From assembly GCA_900343135.1 (NCBI GenBank), contig OPYK01000004.1, positions 62,001-126,000 on the forward strand: a stretch of DNA of 64,000 nucleotides. Direction: 5' to 3'. The position numbers and the translations under genes were made by a program. This document shows, piece after piece, positions 43,076 through 51,699 of the stretch. Position 1 is the first letter of the stretch; every line of letters begins with the position of its first letter. The notes beneath the pieces were generated by a model. That model had not been told where the DNA came from, searched no databases, and was given only the letters and a program-made list of their open reading frames with translations. This DNA comes from Atopobium massiliense (GTDB lineage Bacteria; Actinomycetota; Coriobacteriia; Coriobacteriales; Atopobiaceae).

Positions 43076-43739
43076 GCGAAATCCTTCCGTTATCGAGCCT
43101 GTACGTTGCTGAAAACTTAATGTGATGTGTTACAAGTTCAAGTTCATGACTTACAAGCAACGCGGTAATTGTGCGTTTAGATGTAACTTCTTCAAGCATG
43201 TTCAAAAAGCGAATTTTGCTTTCGCGGTCAACGCCCGCTGTTGGCTCATCCAATACAAGCAATTTTGGATTGCGAATAAGAGCGCGCGTAATCATAACAC
43301 GTTGCTGCGTACCACCACTCAGCTCGTTAAATGGCGTGTTGATATACTTTTCAAGACCCATATCACACAGCGCCGCGGCAGCTTGCTGTACATACTTTTT
43401 ACCGGGGATTTTTACAAAACCAAAATCTCGATACAAATTACTTGCAACAAGTTCACAACAGGTTGTTGGAAACGCAACTTTGTTCATAACGGTATTTTGT
43501 GGTACATATCCAATGTGCTGAAAGTCGCGCATGGTATTAACAGGTGTGCCAAACAGCTCAACTGTTCCACGATAGTGCGTAAGTTCACCAAGCAGCACCT
43601 TAAGCAAGGTAGATTTACCCGAACCGTTTTCACCTGTGATACAAATAAAATCGCCTTCAGGTACAGAAAACGAAATGTCATGCAAGACATCCTCTGCGGT
43701 GTAACCAAACCGCAGATTTTTAACCTCTAGTGCGACCAT
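43068..43739 (-). CDS. znuC: Metal ABC transporter ATP-binding protein (ZnuC-like)
   Basis: 223 residues. Walker A GENGSGKST near residue 38, Q-loop YVPQN, signature LSGGTQQRVMI, Walker B LLVLDEPTAGVD and the switch His in LLVSHE are all intact. MVALEVKNLRFGYTAEDVL is the typical beginning of metal-uptake ABC ATPases. The ATG at 43739 follows GAGGAGATGAC. A 151-base gap containing three GTTCAA copies separates it from znuA, which is on the same strand. Confidence 0.93.
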   Translation of the reverse strand: MVALEVKNLRFGYTAEDVLHDISFSVPEGDFICITGENGSGKSTLLKVLLGELTHYRGTVELFGTPVNTMRDFQHIGYVPQNTVMNKVAFPTTCCELVASNLYRDFGFVKIPGKKYVQQAAAALCDMGLEKYINTPFNELSGGTQQRVMITRALIRNPKLLVLDEPTAGVDRESKIRFLNMLEEVTSKRTITALLVSHELELVTHHIKFSATYRLDNGRISHV

Positions 43740-43843
43740 GTCATCTCCTCGATGTCTCGTGTGGTCTATAGTTCACGTACCGCATTTGTTATACGCGTAG
43801 TTCACGCACACGCTCACGTGCACGCGCACATTTACGTGCGCAA

Positions 43844-43871
43844 GTTCAAAAGTTCAATTACATAAGTTCAA
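43844..43871. repeat. Cluster of three GTTCAA hexamers between znuC and znuA
   Basis: GTTCAA at 43844, 43852 and 43866, all on the plus strand (TTGAAC in the direction of the flanking minus-strand genes). The first two are separated by only two bases. Confidence 0.75.
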
Positions 43872-43890
43872 ATTCGGTACTCTCACGGTA

Positions 43891-45204
43891 TTACACAAGC
43901 GATTGATAGATTTTCTCAACATTATCTTTCATAATGCCGATATAACCACCATACTGAGCACCTGTATCGGTACTTACGTACTCCATTGATGCTAACGGCA
44001 CGGCGGTGCCACCAATTTCACCCGCAACGGTATCAGCGCCTTTAGACGAAGCGCCAAGCTCGTAAAATACCGTTGTTACGTTGTGTCGACGACAAAAATC
44101 AACCGCTTTACGTACGGTTTTAAGTGCAGGCGCCTCGGTAGACGTAAGCCCTTGCAAGGGGAAGTGTTTAATGTTAAGGTCACGACACAAGTAGGCATAC
44201 GCATTGTGCGTTACCACAAACTCGCGGCGGGTAAGCGGTTTGAACTTTTGCTTATATTCGGCACCAAGACCGGTAAGTTGCGCAACCGTATTGAGTTTAC
44301 CTTCACGATACAGCTCTTTATTAGCAGGAAATAGCTCACAGAGTTTATCGTGAATCGCAGCGCAATACGCTTTTGCATTAATAAACGAAATCCACGAGTG
44401 CGGGTCATAGGTAATTTTGTCCTGACCAGAAGAACTACCTTCCATCAGCGACTTAACGGGAATTTCGTCCTGGTTTTCGCCCTTTACCAACCGGTAGCTC
44501 AGCAAATCTTGCGAAATACGGTCGCTTAGCAGCACCCATGGTCCATCATCGGGCAGCGTAAAGCCAATGTAGCCACTCTCATGCCCCATTTCCAGGGCAT
44601 ATACCTTGCTATCTTCAACAGATATAGTTGAGTGTTGTGCAACAACCTCACCTTTCTGCTGCATAATTTTACGACCCTGTTTTACCATATCGCCAAGTGG
44701 CTTTTTCTCTTCGGCTTTAAAGAAGGCAACACGCATAATATCTTGGTGCGTGTGCCCAAACTCAAACCCGTAGGTTCCGCTCCCAACACCAAGACGCGCC
44801 ATGTATTGGAACTCGCCCATAGCAGCTGCGCCGTGGTAGGTAATGAGGTCGATACTATCGGACAAGGTAAGCACAGGTAAATTAGGCAGATTGTCGCGCA
44901 CCTGATCGACCCAGTGCTCCATGTTGGCACCATTAACCACCAGCAAATCGGCAGTACTCAAGTCGCGTAATCCACGCGGCGTTGGCTCCCACACGTGCGG
45001 GTCTTTATTAGGCGGCATGAACGAATGGACTTCGGCGCTGTCTTGCGCAACTTGTTTTACCAAATCGTATACCGGGAAGAATGATGTATAAATGACCGGT
45101 TTGTCGTGATGTCGAGCAGCGCACCCCGCAAGCGATGGACCTGCGGCAGCTGCCAACATACCTTCAACTGCTAATTGAATAAATTGTTTTCTTGAATATC
45201 TCAC
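43891..45204 (-). CDS. znuA: Zinc-binding ABC transporter lipoprotein (ZnuA/TroA family) with large insertion
   Basis: About 437 residues, against about 300 for the family. The leader (RYSRKQFIQLAVEG ... LAGC) has a KR-type twin-arginine-like motif and a lipobox with Cys28. The cluster 9 fold shows metal ligands His70 (DPHVWEP), His269 (DPHSW), a third His in VVTHNAYAYL and a Glu in FYELGASSKGADTVAGEIG. Between the first two ligands, at about 130-265, lies an extra block of about 135 residues with GHTHQ, replacing the usual short His-rich loop. The start is probably GTG 45204, with GGAG seven bases upstream; ATG 45219 is possible. Its neighbours are znuCB and zinT. Confidence 0.9.
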   Translation of the reverse strand: MRYSRKQFIQLAVEGMLAAAAGPSLAGCAARHHDKPVIYTSFFPVYDLVKQVAQDSAEVHSFMPPNKDPHVWEPTPRGLRDLSTADLLVVNGANMEHWVDQVRDNLPNLPVLTLSDSIDLITYHGAAAMGEFQYMARLGVGSGTYGFEFGHTHQDIMRVAFFKAEEKKPLGDMVKQGRKIMQQKGEVVAQHSTISVEDSKVYALEMGHESGYIGFTLPDDGPWVLLSDRISQDLLSYRLVKGENQDEIPVKSLMEGSSSGQDKITYDPHSWISFINAKAYCAAIHDKLCELFPANKELYREGKLNTVAQLTGLGAEYKQKFKPLTRREFVVTHNAYAYLCRDLNIKHFPLQGLTSTEAPALKTVRKAVDFCRRHNVTTVFYELGASSKGADTVAGEIGGTAVPLASMEYVSTDTGAQYGGYIGIMKDNVEKIYQSLV

Positions 45205-45337
45205 TTTGATACTCCACATACGATGTAATGCATGCGCTGTGGTAATACGCAAATGCATATTACTGCCCTACCGTACACAACCTTACGCTTGAGCCATGCA
45301 CGGTAGTAGCACATACGCCGGGCACATGCATATAAAG

Positions 45338-45364
45338 AAAGTCCCCACGCAAGGTGAGGACTTT
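45338..45364 (-). terminator. Terminator after zinT
   Basis: AAAGTCCCCAC (45338-45348) pairs with GTGAGGACTTT (45354-45364) with one mismatch; T-rich sequence follows on the minus strand (TTTCTTTAT). It lies 20 bases past the zinT stop, so zinT and znuA are probably separate transcripts. Confidence 0.75.
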
Positions 45365-45383
45365 TTCTTCTTACAAGAGTTGG

Positions 45384-46031
45384 TTACTCTTTAACCTCAT
45401 CTGCAATCTGATCCATTGTGGATTCAGGTTTAACAAATGTTGGGTACCATTTATCCTGCTTCTCAAGCTCGTCGAGGCTCTTGCCGTAACGCATGTGGAA
45501 GTGAACAAGCTCTTCCTCACCGTGAACTGGCATTAACATAAGCACAGGATATTTAGCGTCTTTTTCTTGAGCTTCAAAGACATCCCATTCAAGTTCCTTA
45601 CCACCATGTTGAACTTTCTTGGCAGATTTGAACTTGTAGGTAGCCTTAGTGATTTCTTTGCCGCCCTTGTCCTTAAAGCCATCAAGGAAGGTAATGGTGT
45701 CACCATGAATTTCAAGACCACCAAACTCTGCCTTACGGCGCTCTTTAAGTTCTTTCTTAATGTCTTCAGGCTTCTTGTTATCAGCCTTTGCTTTTTCTGC
45801 ATATGCAGGATCGAGCTCTTTGTCGTCGAGGTAATTAACGAAGTTGTTCCAGGTACCTTCCCAGCCCTTAAGAGTTTTTACTTCCTCTTTAGTTTCTGCA
45901 GGCTGCGACTGAGTTGCAGCTGGCTGCGACTGAGACTCCGGTTTTTTGGGCTGCTGTGAGCTGCAACCAACGATTGTTGCTGCAAGAGCAATAGAAAGGC
46001 CTGAAGCGGCGAGAGCGCTAAACCTATTCAT
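45384..46031 (-). CDS. zinT: ZinT-family metal-binding lipoprotein
   Basis: 215 residues. A type II signal peptide (ALAATIVGC, lipid Cys at about 23) is followed by a Gln/Ser/Pro-rich linker and a ZinT/YodA domain from about residue 55: GWEGTWNNFVNYLDDKELDPAYAEKA, FGGLEIHGDTITFLDG, and the His-rich VHFHMRYG with the final WYPTFVKPEST. ZinT captures zinc outside the membrane and passes it to ZnuA. In Firmicutes AdcA the domain is fused to the binding protein; here it is separate but next to znuA. The ATG has TGGAGGTTATGT upstream. Family identity is clear from the block order; numbers are by eye. Confidence 0.9.
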   Translation of the reverse strand: MNRFSALAASGLSIALAATIVGCSSQQPKKPESQSQPAATQSQPAETKEEVKTLKGWEGTWNNFVNYLDDKELDPAYAEKAKADNKKPEDIKKELKERRKAEFGGLEIHGDTITFLDGFKDKGGKEITKATYKFKSAKKVQHGGKELEWDVFEAQEKDAKYPVLMLMPVHGEEELVHFHMRYGKSLDELEKQDKWYPTFVKPESTMDQIADEVKE

Positions 46032-46521
46032 ACATAACCTCCAAAAGTTTGGGAAACGCTATTAACGTACCCTTGAACAATATGTAGTGCACGCGTGCAT
46101 GACCTTTGAACAGACGGATACTAACACATGGACGGTTGAATGCTTGGTGTTACGAAATTGCAACTGTGAGCATACGGTTTATCAAAAAAGCATTACATAC
46201 CTGTGCCAAAAGGTTCACACATCACATCACCTTGTTAAGCTCCACCATTGTAAGCTAAAGTTAGCTTAAGCTAATTTTCAGGTTCATGAAATTTTTTGCT
46301 CCGCTGTTTCACTCTTCCATTTCGCTATGCCTGTAACCTGGACATATGTGTAATATCAACTACAAATTGAACTACTGGCGCACTGGTATAACCCAAGCTT
46401 TATGAAAATGACGTGTGAGTTCTGAATACAAGCTGAAAGTTTTTTTGTGCGGTGCATGCATGCTATGTGATCTTGCGCCGCTGCTCACACAGGTGCACGG
46501 TGAGAGAGCATACGTTGATAC
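46032..46521. other. 490-base intergenic region with nested palindromes upstream of zinT
   Basis: No gene is seen. At 46251-46274, TAAGCTAA-AG-TTAGCTTA overlaps TTAGCTTAAGCTAA, two nested perfect palindromes sharing an eight-base half-site. They lie about 220 bases upstream of the zinT start and could be a dimeric regulator site, with Zur as a candidate by context. An imperfect dyad ATTTTCA/TGAAAT follows at about 46274-46292. TTGAAC occurs three times in the region. Confidence 0.45.
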
Positions 46522-47541
46522 CTACTCTTGCATGGCACAATCGTGGTTTATCGGCGTATAAAAAAGTTCATGAACTTTTGCAGGGTCGTGCGTTTGCCCA
46601 AGCACCCACATCGTTTTTGCAAGCAGCGCTTCCGTTGTCATATCTGAACCACGCAGCACCGCAGGTGTGTGAGCAAATGCCTGCCCTACCTCATACACCG
46701 CCAAATCGAGACCTTCTTCGGCAACTTGTGTAGTTAGCACCAATGTTTTGTGTGCGTCTATCCATGCCTGCAATGCAGGTGCAAACGACCACGACGCCGC
46801 ATTAGGAATGCCGCCAATACCAAAGGTTTCGAGGATTATCGCATCGTAATCTCGTTGCAGCTGATAAAAAATAGAAGGCTGCAAGCCGGGTGCAAGTTTT
46901 AAACACATCACACGCTCACAGAGACTGTGATAAAACACCGGTTTTTGCGCATGTACGCGTACGGGTGCACCATGCACCACGTCGGTATTTCTAATTATTT
47001 TGTTGTTACGAATATAGGCTAACACAGGGTAATTTATGCTGGTAAACGCGTTAAAACTCATCGTCTTTTGCTTGTATGCGCGCGTACCGCAAATTGCTTG
47101 CGATCCAAACACAATACTTACGTCGTGGCTTCTGCTATCGAGCGCATACAACACCGCCTGATACAAGTTCAATTTTGCATCAGTAAAAGCGCTCGTCATG
47201 GGCTGTTGTGAACCGGTGAGCACGATTGGTTTTGAACTATGTTGAATAAGGTACGAAAGGGCAGCTGCTGTATAGGCCATAGTATCGGTGCCATGCAAAA
47301 TAACAAACGCATCATAATCGTCATAGGCATGTTCAATTGCCGCAGCAATTTGTTGCCAGTGGCATGGCTGCATATTTGTTGAATCGATATTCATAAGTTG
47401 CTGCACGTCAAAGGTACAAATATCATTAAGCTGAGGAACATATTCGGCAAGTTCAACACCGCACAATGTAGGCGTAAGCCCGCGGGCAAACGGCGCCGAT
47501 GCAATAGTGCCGCCTGTTGCAAGAAGAAGAATGTGGTTCAT
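46522..47541 (-). CDS. L-asparaginase (type I/II asparaginase family)
   Basis: 339 residues. The first catalytic Thr is in LLLATGGTIAS near the N-terminus and the second in VILHGTDTMAYTAAALSY; PIVLTGSQQPMTSAFTDAKLNL is also typical. There is no signal peptide, so it is cytoplasmic, which fits the type I form. It hydrolyses Asn to Asp and ammonia, the reverse of the asnA reaction encoded 27 kb away. The ATG at 47541 has GAAGGGA six bases upstream; the frame is open seven codons further. Confidence 0.93.
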   Translation of the reverse strand: MNHILLLATGGTIASAPFARGLTPTLCGVELAEYVPQLNDICTFDVQQLMNIDSTNMQPCHWQQIAAAIEHAYDDYDAFVILHGTDTMAYTAAALSYLIQHSSKPIVLTGSQQPMTSAFTDAKLNLYQAVLYALDSRSHDVSIVFGSQAICGTRAYKQKTMSFNAFTSINYPVLAYIRNNKIIRNTDVVHGAPVRVHAQKPVFYHSLCERVMCLKLAPGLQPSIFYQLQRDYDAIILETFGIGGIPNAASWSFAPALQAWIDAHKTLVLTTQVAEEGLDLAVYEVGQAFAHTPAVLRGSDMTTEALLAKTMWVLGQTHDPAKVHELFYTPINHDCAMQE

Positions 47542-47864
47542 GCTTGTATCCCTTCGCCTCAAGCTGTTATATTGAACTTGCTTGCTTGAACTGTACCTTA
47601 TGTATTATACGATGCTGCACGTACATATAACAGAAACAACAAGGCATACACGAAACCGCAGGCAAAAGGCAGCGATGCGCATACAGCCAGCAAACACCAC
47701 ACGCATCATGTAAACGCAGAAGATAGCACCGTAACTAGAGAGTTTGTGCAAATATGCCATAGCGCACTAGACATGCACAGATATAAGTACAATCAAAGTA
47801 TTAACGAGGCACTACATCGAGCTCATGCACACACATTGCACGCGCTCGCATAAAGGAGATGAAC
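47542..47864. other. Intergenic region between divergent asparaginase and pyrophosphatase genes
   Basis: 323 bases without a gene. Two TTGAAC copies (47572, 47586) lie close to the asparaginase start. TACAAT at 47788-47793 is a possible -10 box for ppaC, without a clear -35 box. No hairpin or riboswitch was recognised. Confidence 0.35.
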
Positions 47865-49544
47865 ATGGCACAAGCTATTCGTAAAGTGAACGTTATCGGG
47901 CATCTGCATCCAGATTCCGATAGTATTTGTTCTGCAATGGCATATGCATACCTTAAAAATCAAACGGGTAACACTCAATACCAGGCACGTCGTGCAGGAA
48001 CCGTAAGTCGTGAAACGGCGTTTGTACTCAAACACTTTGGTTTTGATGAACCTGAACTTATTACATCGGTTGCACCTCAAATAAAAGATACAGATATCAC
48101 CAAACAACCAGGCATCTCGCGCAACACGTCGCTACTGGATGCGTGGAACCTTATGGGTGAGTTGGGCTCTGCTACCTTGTGCGTACTCGACGATGCGCAT
48201 AAGCTGCTGGGACTTATTGCCGTAAAAGACATTGCTCATGCAAATATGAACATTCTCGACGATGAACTTCTTTCGAAGGCATCAACGCCTATTAGCAACG
48301 TTATGTCAACATTGAACGCTGAACTTTTGTGCGGCAAACAGGACGACAACATTACCAAAGGTCACGTACGTGTAGGAACGTCGCCTGAAATGATGGACGG
48401 CGTTATTGAACCGGGTGACATTGTGCTGGTAACCAACCGCTACGAAACGCAAAGCTTTGCAGTAAGCGCAAAAGCAAGTTGCATCATCATTTGCAACGGC
48501 GCACATGCATCTGAAGTTGTACTAAACGCTGCAAAAGAAAATAACTGCTGCGTGCTTACCACGCCGTATAACACGTATGCTGCAGCACGCCTGGTATCGA
48601 TGGCTATTCCTGTTCATGCATACATGCTGCCCTTCGACAAAACAATGCGTTTTTCGGTAAATACCACGGTTGACGAAGCCAAAAAAGTTATGGCAAAATC
48701 TCCGCACCGCTACTTCCCTGTTCTCGATGAAGAGGGCATTTACCAGGGCGTTGTAAGTTCATCAAACCTTTTGAATGCCAAGAAAAAGCATGTTATTTTG
48801 GTAGACCACAATGAGCGTTCACAAGCGGTAGACGGTCTTGAACAAGCCGAAATTATGGAAATTATCGACCACCACCGTATTGGTTCAATTGAAACGTCGA
48901 GCCCGGCGCTGTTCCGCAACATGCCCGTAGGCTGCACGTCAACTATCATTTACCAAATGTATGGTGAAGCAGGTGTTGAAATTCCAAAGAACATTGCTGG
49001 TCTTATGATGAGCGCTATTCTTTCGGACACACTTGCGTTTAGATCGCCAACCTGCACCCCACTTGATGTTGCTGCAGGTAAAGCACTGGCCGAAATTTGT
49101 GGTGAAGATATCCCCAGCTACTCGGACGCTATGTTTGATGCAGGCGCCGATCTTACCGGTCGTACAGCAGAAGACGTATTCAACGGCGACTTTAAAGTGT
49201 TCTCACGTGGTAAAGCACGCTTTGGCGTTGGCCAAGCAAGCTTTATGACCGAAAGCTCACGCAAAGCTGCCGAGGCACTTGTAGGTCCCTACCTGCAGCA
49301 AGGTGCCGAATCATATGAACTGCCTATGGTATTCTACCTGTTCACCGACGTTAAAAGCAAAACAAGCGACATGATGTATTGGGGTCAGAGCAAAGAGACC
49401 ATTGAACGCATTATTGAGCAGGCATTTGACGAAAAGCCGGTTGATGGTATTGCTGTTCTTAAGGGCGTAGTAAGCCGCAAAAAGCAGATTATTCCGCCAT
49501 TAATGAACTTGCTGCAAGATACCGAAAACGACGACGAAGAGTAG
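47865..49544 (+). CDS. ppaC: Manganese-dependent inorganic pyrophosphatase with CBS and DRTGG domains
   Basis: 559 residues, family II (DHH) pyrophosphatase. The N-terminal DHH part starts VIGHLHPDSDSI (residues 10-21); the usual form is GHxNPDTDS, so Asn is replaced by His15 and Thr by Ser. A regulatory insert follows (about 72-310) with CBS motifs (VLDDAHKLLGLIAVKDI; FPVLDEEGIYQGVVSSSNLL) around a DRTGG-like domain. The catalytic half resumes with LVDHNE, EIIDHHRIG and the C-terminal DHHA2 part ending SRKKQIIPPLM (Arg-Lys-Lys). CBS domains make such enzymes respond to adenine nucleotides. The ATG at 47865 follows AAAGGAGATGAAC. Confidence 0.95.
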   Translation: MAQAIRKVNVIGHLHPDSDSICSAMAYAYLKNQTGNTQYQARRAGTVSRETAFVLKHFGFDEPELITSVAPQIKDTDITKQPGISRNTSLLDAWNLMGELGSATLCVLDDAHKLLGLIAVKDIAHANMNILDDELLSKASTPISNVMSTLNAELLCGKQDDNITKGHVRVGTSPEMMDGVIEPGDIVLVTNRYETQSFAVSAKASCIIICNGAHASEVVLNAAKENNCCVLTTPYNTYAAARLVSMAIPVHAYMLPFDKTMRFSVNTTVDEAKKVMAKSPHRYFPVLDEEGIYQGVVSSSNLLNAKKKHVILVDHNERSQAVDGLEQAEIMEIIDHHRIGSIETSSPALFRNMPVGCTSTIIYQMYGEAGVEIPKNIAGLMMSAILSDTLAFRSPTCTPLDVAAGKALAEICGEDIPSYSDAMFDAGADLTGRTAEDVFNGDFKVFSRGKARFGVGQASFMTESSRKAAEALVGPYLQQGAESYELPMVFYLFTDVKSKTSDMMYWGQSKETIERIIEQAFDEKPVDGIAVLKGVVSRKKQIIPPLMNLLQDTENDDEE

Positions 49545-49582
49545 TCGGTACCTGCACGCACTACAAGATAGAGCTACAAGAG

Positions 49583-49622
49583 CACCGTGTTTACATCTGA
49601 CGCATGTAAACACGGTGTTTGT
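49583..49622 (+). terminator. Terminator after ppaC
   Basis: CACCGTGTTTACAT (49583-49596) pairs perfectly over 14 bp with ATGTAAACACGGTG (49604-49617), followed by TTTGTTT. It lies about 40 bases after the ppaC stop. Confidence 0.92.
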
Positions 49623-49663
49623 TTATGTGCAGGGTTGTTGGTAGACTACAGGCAAGTTTAGAA

Positions 49664-49709
49664 GTTCAAGTGTAGAAGTTCAACTTCAAACGTTCACGTT
49701 CAAGTTCAA
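49664..49709. repeat. Cluster of four GTTCAA hexamers between convergent genes
   Basis: GTTCAA at 49664, 49678, 49698 and 49704, all on the plus strand, between the ppaC terminator and the end of the amidohydrolase gene. The last two are directly adjacent (six-base period), and a one-base variant (GTTCAC) lies at 49692. Confidence 0.8.
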
Positions 49710-49735
49710 TTAAGCGCGTACACGTACGGCATATC

Positions 49736-51391
49736 CTATGCTTCCCACACACACCTACCTGCTAGAAACGTTGCGCGTACACGCACATCCTGAAATGCAT
49801 ACGGATCCAAGGTAAGCAAATTCTGATTCGATACAAACAAATCGGCATACTTCCCTACATCGAGTGTGCCAAGTTCAGATTCGCGTTCCGTTACATATGC
49901 GCTACCACGCGTATACGCATCAATAGCATCAATAATACTAATCTTTTCGCTTGGAATAAAACTGCCCTGCGGCTCGCGCGTAAACGCATCGCTACGCGTT
50001 ACCGCACACGAAAGCACCTGACGTGAGTCAGAAGTTGAACACGGTGCATCGGTACCAAACGCCATGTGAACACCAAGCTTGGTATAGGTATGAAATGGCC
50101 ACATAAAGTTAGAACGCTCCTGGCCTAAGTCGCGCAAAGGCTGCGCTGCATCAATAGTTGCATGCTGCGGCTGCACCGACGCTACCACACCCAAGCGAGC
50201 AAGTTGAACTGCATCGTCGTAGTACAAATTTTCCAAATGTTCAAGAGAATTTCGCCCGTATTCGGGCAAACCATACGTACACTGCGCATCACGTATAATA
50301 CCAAGCGCAACATGAACGCTCTTATCGCCTATGGCATGAATGCGCACAGCTATGTGCTGTGATAATGCGTTGTTTACGAGCTCTTTCATGCGCTCAGGCT
50401 GAATAGTGGGGCGCCCGCAATCGCCCGGAAAATAAGGATTTGCATATGGCTTTTGCAGCCACGCAGTATGAGCGCTTGAAACACCATCAAAAAATTGCTT
50501 CATACCACATGCACGAAGGCGCGGACCATGCAGGCGCGCACGCAAGTTCAAAATACGATCCAAATTTTGAACTAATTGAGGATACAAGTGAACGCGAAGT
50601 GCAAGCTCACCTTCTTGTTCAAGAGATTCAAATATATCTTCGCGCACACAATCGGCACCTTCTAAGGGACTTAATGCCATGTCGCATACACTGGTAACGC
50701 CCTGTGCAAGCATGTGTTCAACATACGACTTGTAAATGTCTTTTAGGGTGGTAGCACTAAATGAACTAAAGATGCGCGCAGCATACATCATTGCTGCTGC
50801 CTCCCGCAGAACACCGGTTGGATTGCCATCTTCGTCGCGTTCAATAATACCGCCGGCACATGGCTGCGTATCGCGCGTAATGCCAAGTTCAGATAGAGCG
50901 CACGAGTTAAGCCATAAATTGTGGCAATCACCTGCATACATTGCAACAGGGCGATGAGGAATCGCTTCGTCAAGCGTAGCTTTTGTAGGAACATCCGAAG
51001 GATGCCAAAGCCAGTTGCGATACCCCTGCCCTAACACCCAATGCTGATTGGGAATAGTTGCGGCAAATTCACGCAGATGCCGTGCACAATCGAGTTCATT
51101 TTTACCACAATAGCTGGTAGCAATACGTGACGGAAATACTGCCGTATGAAACACATGCTGATGTGCATCGTGAAAGCCGGGACACACGAAGGCGTCACCA
51201 ACATCGATATACTGACGTGCTTCGTTTTTATAAAGCGCAGCCTGCGCATAGGGTACGCGCGCAACAATTTTACCGCCACGTATGAGCAGCGCGCAGGCAT
51301 CCTGTGGCATGAATTTGTTGATGTACATATGCGTTGATGCAATTACGCTATCAAGTTGAACTGAAGCATTCATGTTGGAATATGCACTCAT
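49736..51391 (-). CDS. Amidohydrolase family protein (YtcJ-like)
   Basis: About 551 residues. An N-terminal beta-sandwich strand set (LLIRGGKIVARVPY) leads into a metal-dependent hydrolase barrel with FVCPGFHDAHQHVFHT (two metal His), the region MYAGDCHNLWLNS, VRIHAIGDKSVHVAL, NSLEHLENLY, and AFGTDAPC (metal-binding Asp). The C-terminus returns to the sandwich (LDVGKYADLFV). YtcJ-like enzymes act on amides or exoenzyme substrates that are mostly unassigned. The ATG at 51391 has GAGGGTG five bases upstream; the frame is open 23 codons further. It stands alone, convergent with ppaC and divergent from glmS. Confidence 0.87.
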   Translation of the reverse strand: MSAYSNMNASVQLDSVIASTHMYINKFMPQDACALLIRGGKIVARVPYAQAALYKNEARQYIDVGDAFVCPGFHDAHQHVFHTAVFPSRIATSYCGKNELDCARHLREFAATIPNQHWVLGQGYRNWLWHPSDVPTKATLDEAIPHRPVAMYAGDCHNLWLNSCALSELGITRDTQPCAGGIIERDEDGNPTGVLREAAAMMYAARIFSSFSATTLKDIYKSYVEHMLAQGVTSVCDMALSPLEGADCVREDIFESLEQEGELALRVHLYPQLVQNLDRILNLRARLHGPRLRACGMKQFFDGVSSAHTAWLQKPYANPYFPGDCGRPTIQPERMKELVNNALSQHIAVRIHAIGDKSVHVALGIIRDAQCTYGLPEYGRNSLEHLENLYYDDAVQLARLGVVASVQPQHATIDAAQPLRDLGQERSNFMWPFHTYTKLGVHMAFGTDAPCSTSDSRQVLSCAVTRSDAFTREPQGSFIPSEKISIIDAIDAYTRGSAYVTERESELGTLDVGKYADLFVSNQNLLTLDPYAFQDVRVRATFLAGRCVWEA

Positions 51392-51699
51392 AACACCCTC
51401 GATTCTTGGAGTCTGCGTTAAGCTCATTGTAACGCTCCGCACAAAACTCACAAGCGTCACGTACCGATGTGTGCAAGATAGGCTACAATACCGTTAGCGA
51501 ATTGGGCTTTGAAAATAAGACCAGTTGCAAACCACTGCTGTCAATGTGCGCGAAAATGCACAAAAGGCAGGCAACATACCGTCCATTAATGAACTCAACT
51601 ACGTGAAACTCAATTGAACTTGAACCATACGTGGTATGAAACCCCAGCCTTTGTGCTGAAGTTCATAATTGTGGTTGATGACTACGCGAAAGGAACTAT
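51392..51699. other. Intergenic region between the divergent amidohydrolase and glmS genes
   Basis: 308 bases without a gene. A small hairpin TGTGC/GCACA (51545-51549/51558-51562), a dyad CATAC-GTG-GTATG near 51628 and two adjacent TTGAAC copies near 51616 are present. No glmS ribozyme core was recognised. TACAAT near 51484 may be a -10 box. Confidence 0.4.

Noticed and set aside
43122-43730. 202-codon open frame antisense to znuC
   Set aside because: Opposite strand of a gene with all ABC ATPase motifs; protein is Phe/Cys/Lys-rich without any family pattern.
51461-51699. glmS ribozyme upstream of glmS
   Set aside because: The conserved catalytic core and P2-P3 pseudoknot pattern were not found in the leader; only small unrelated hairpins are present.
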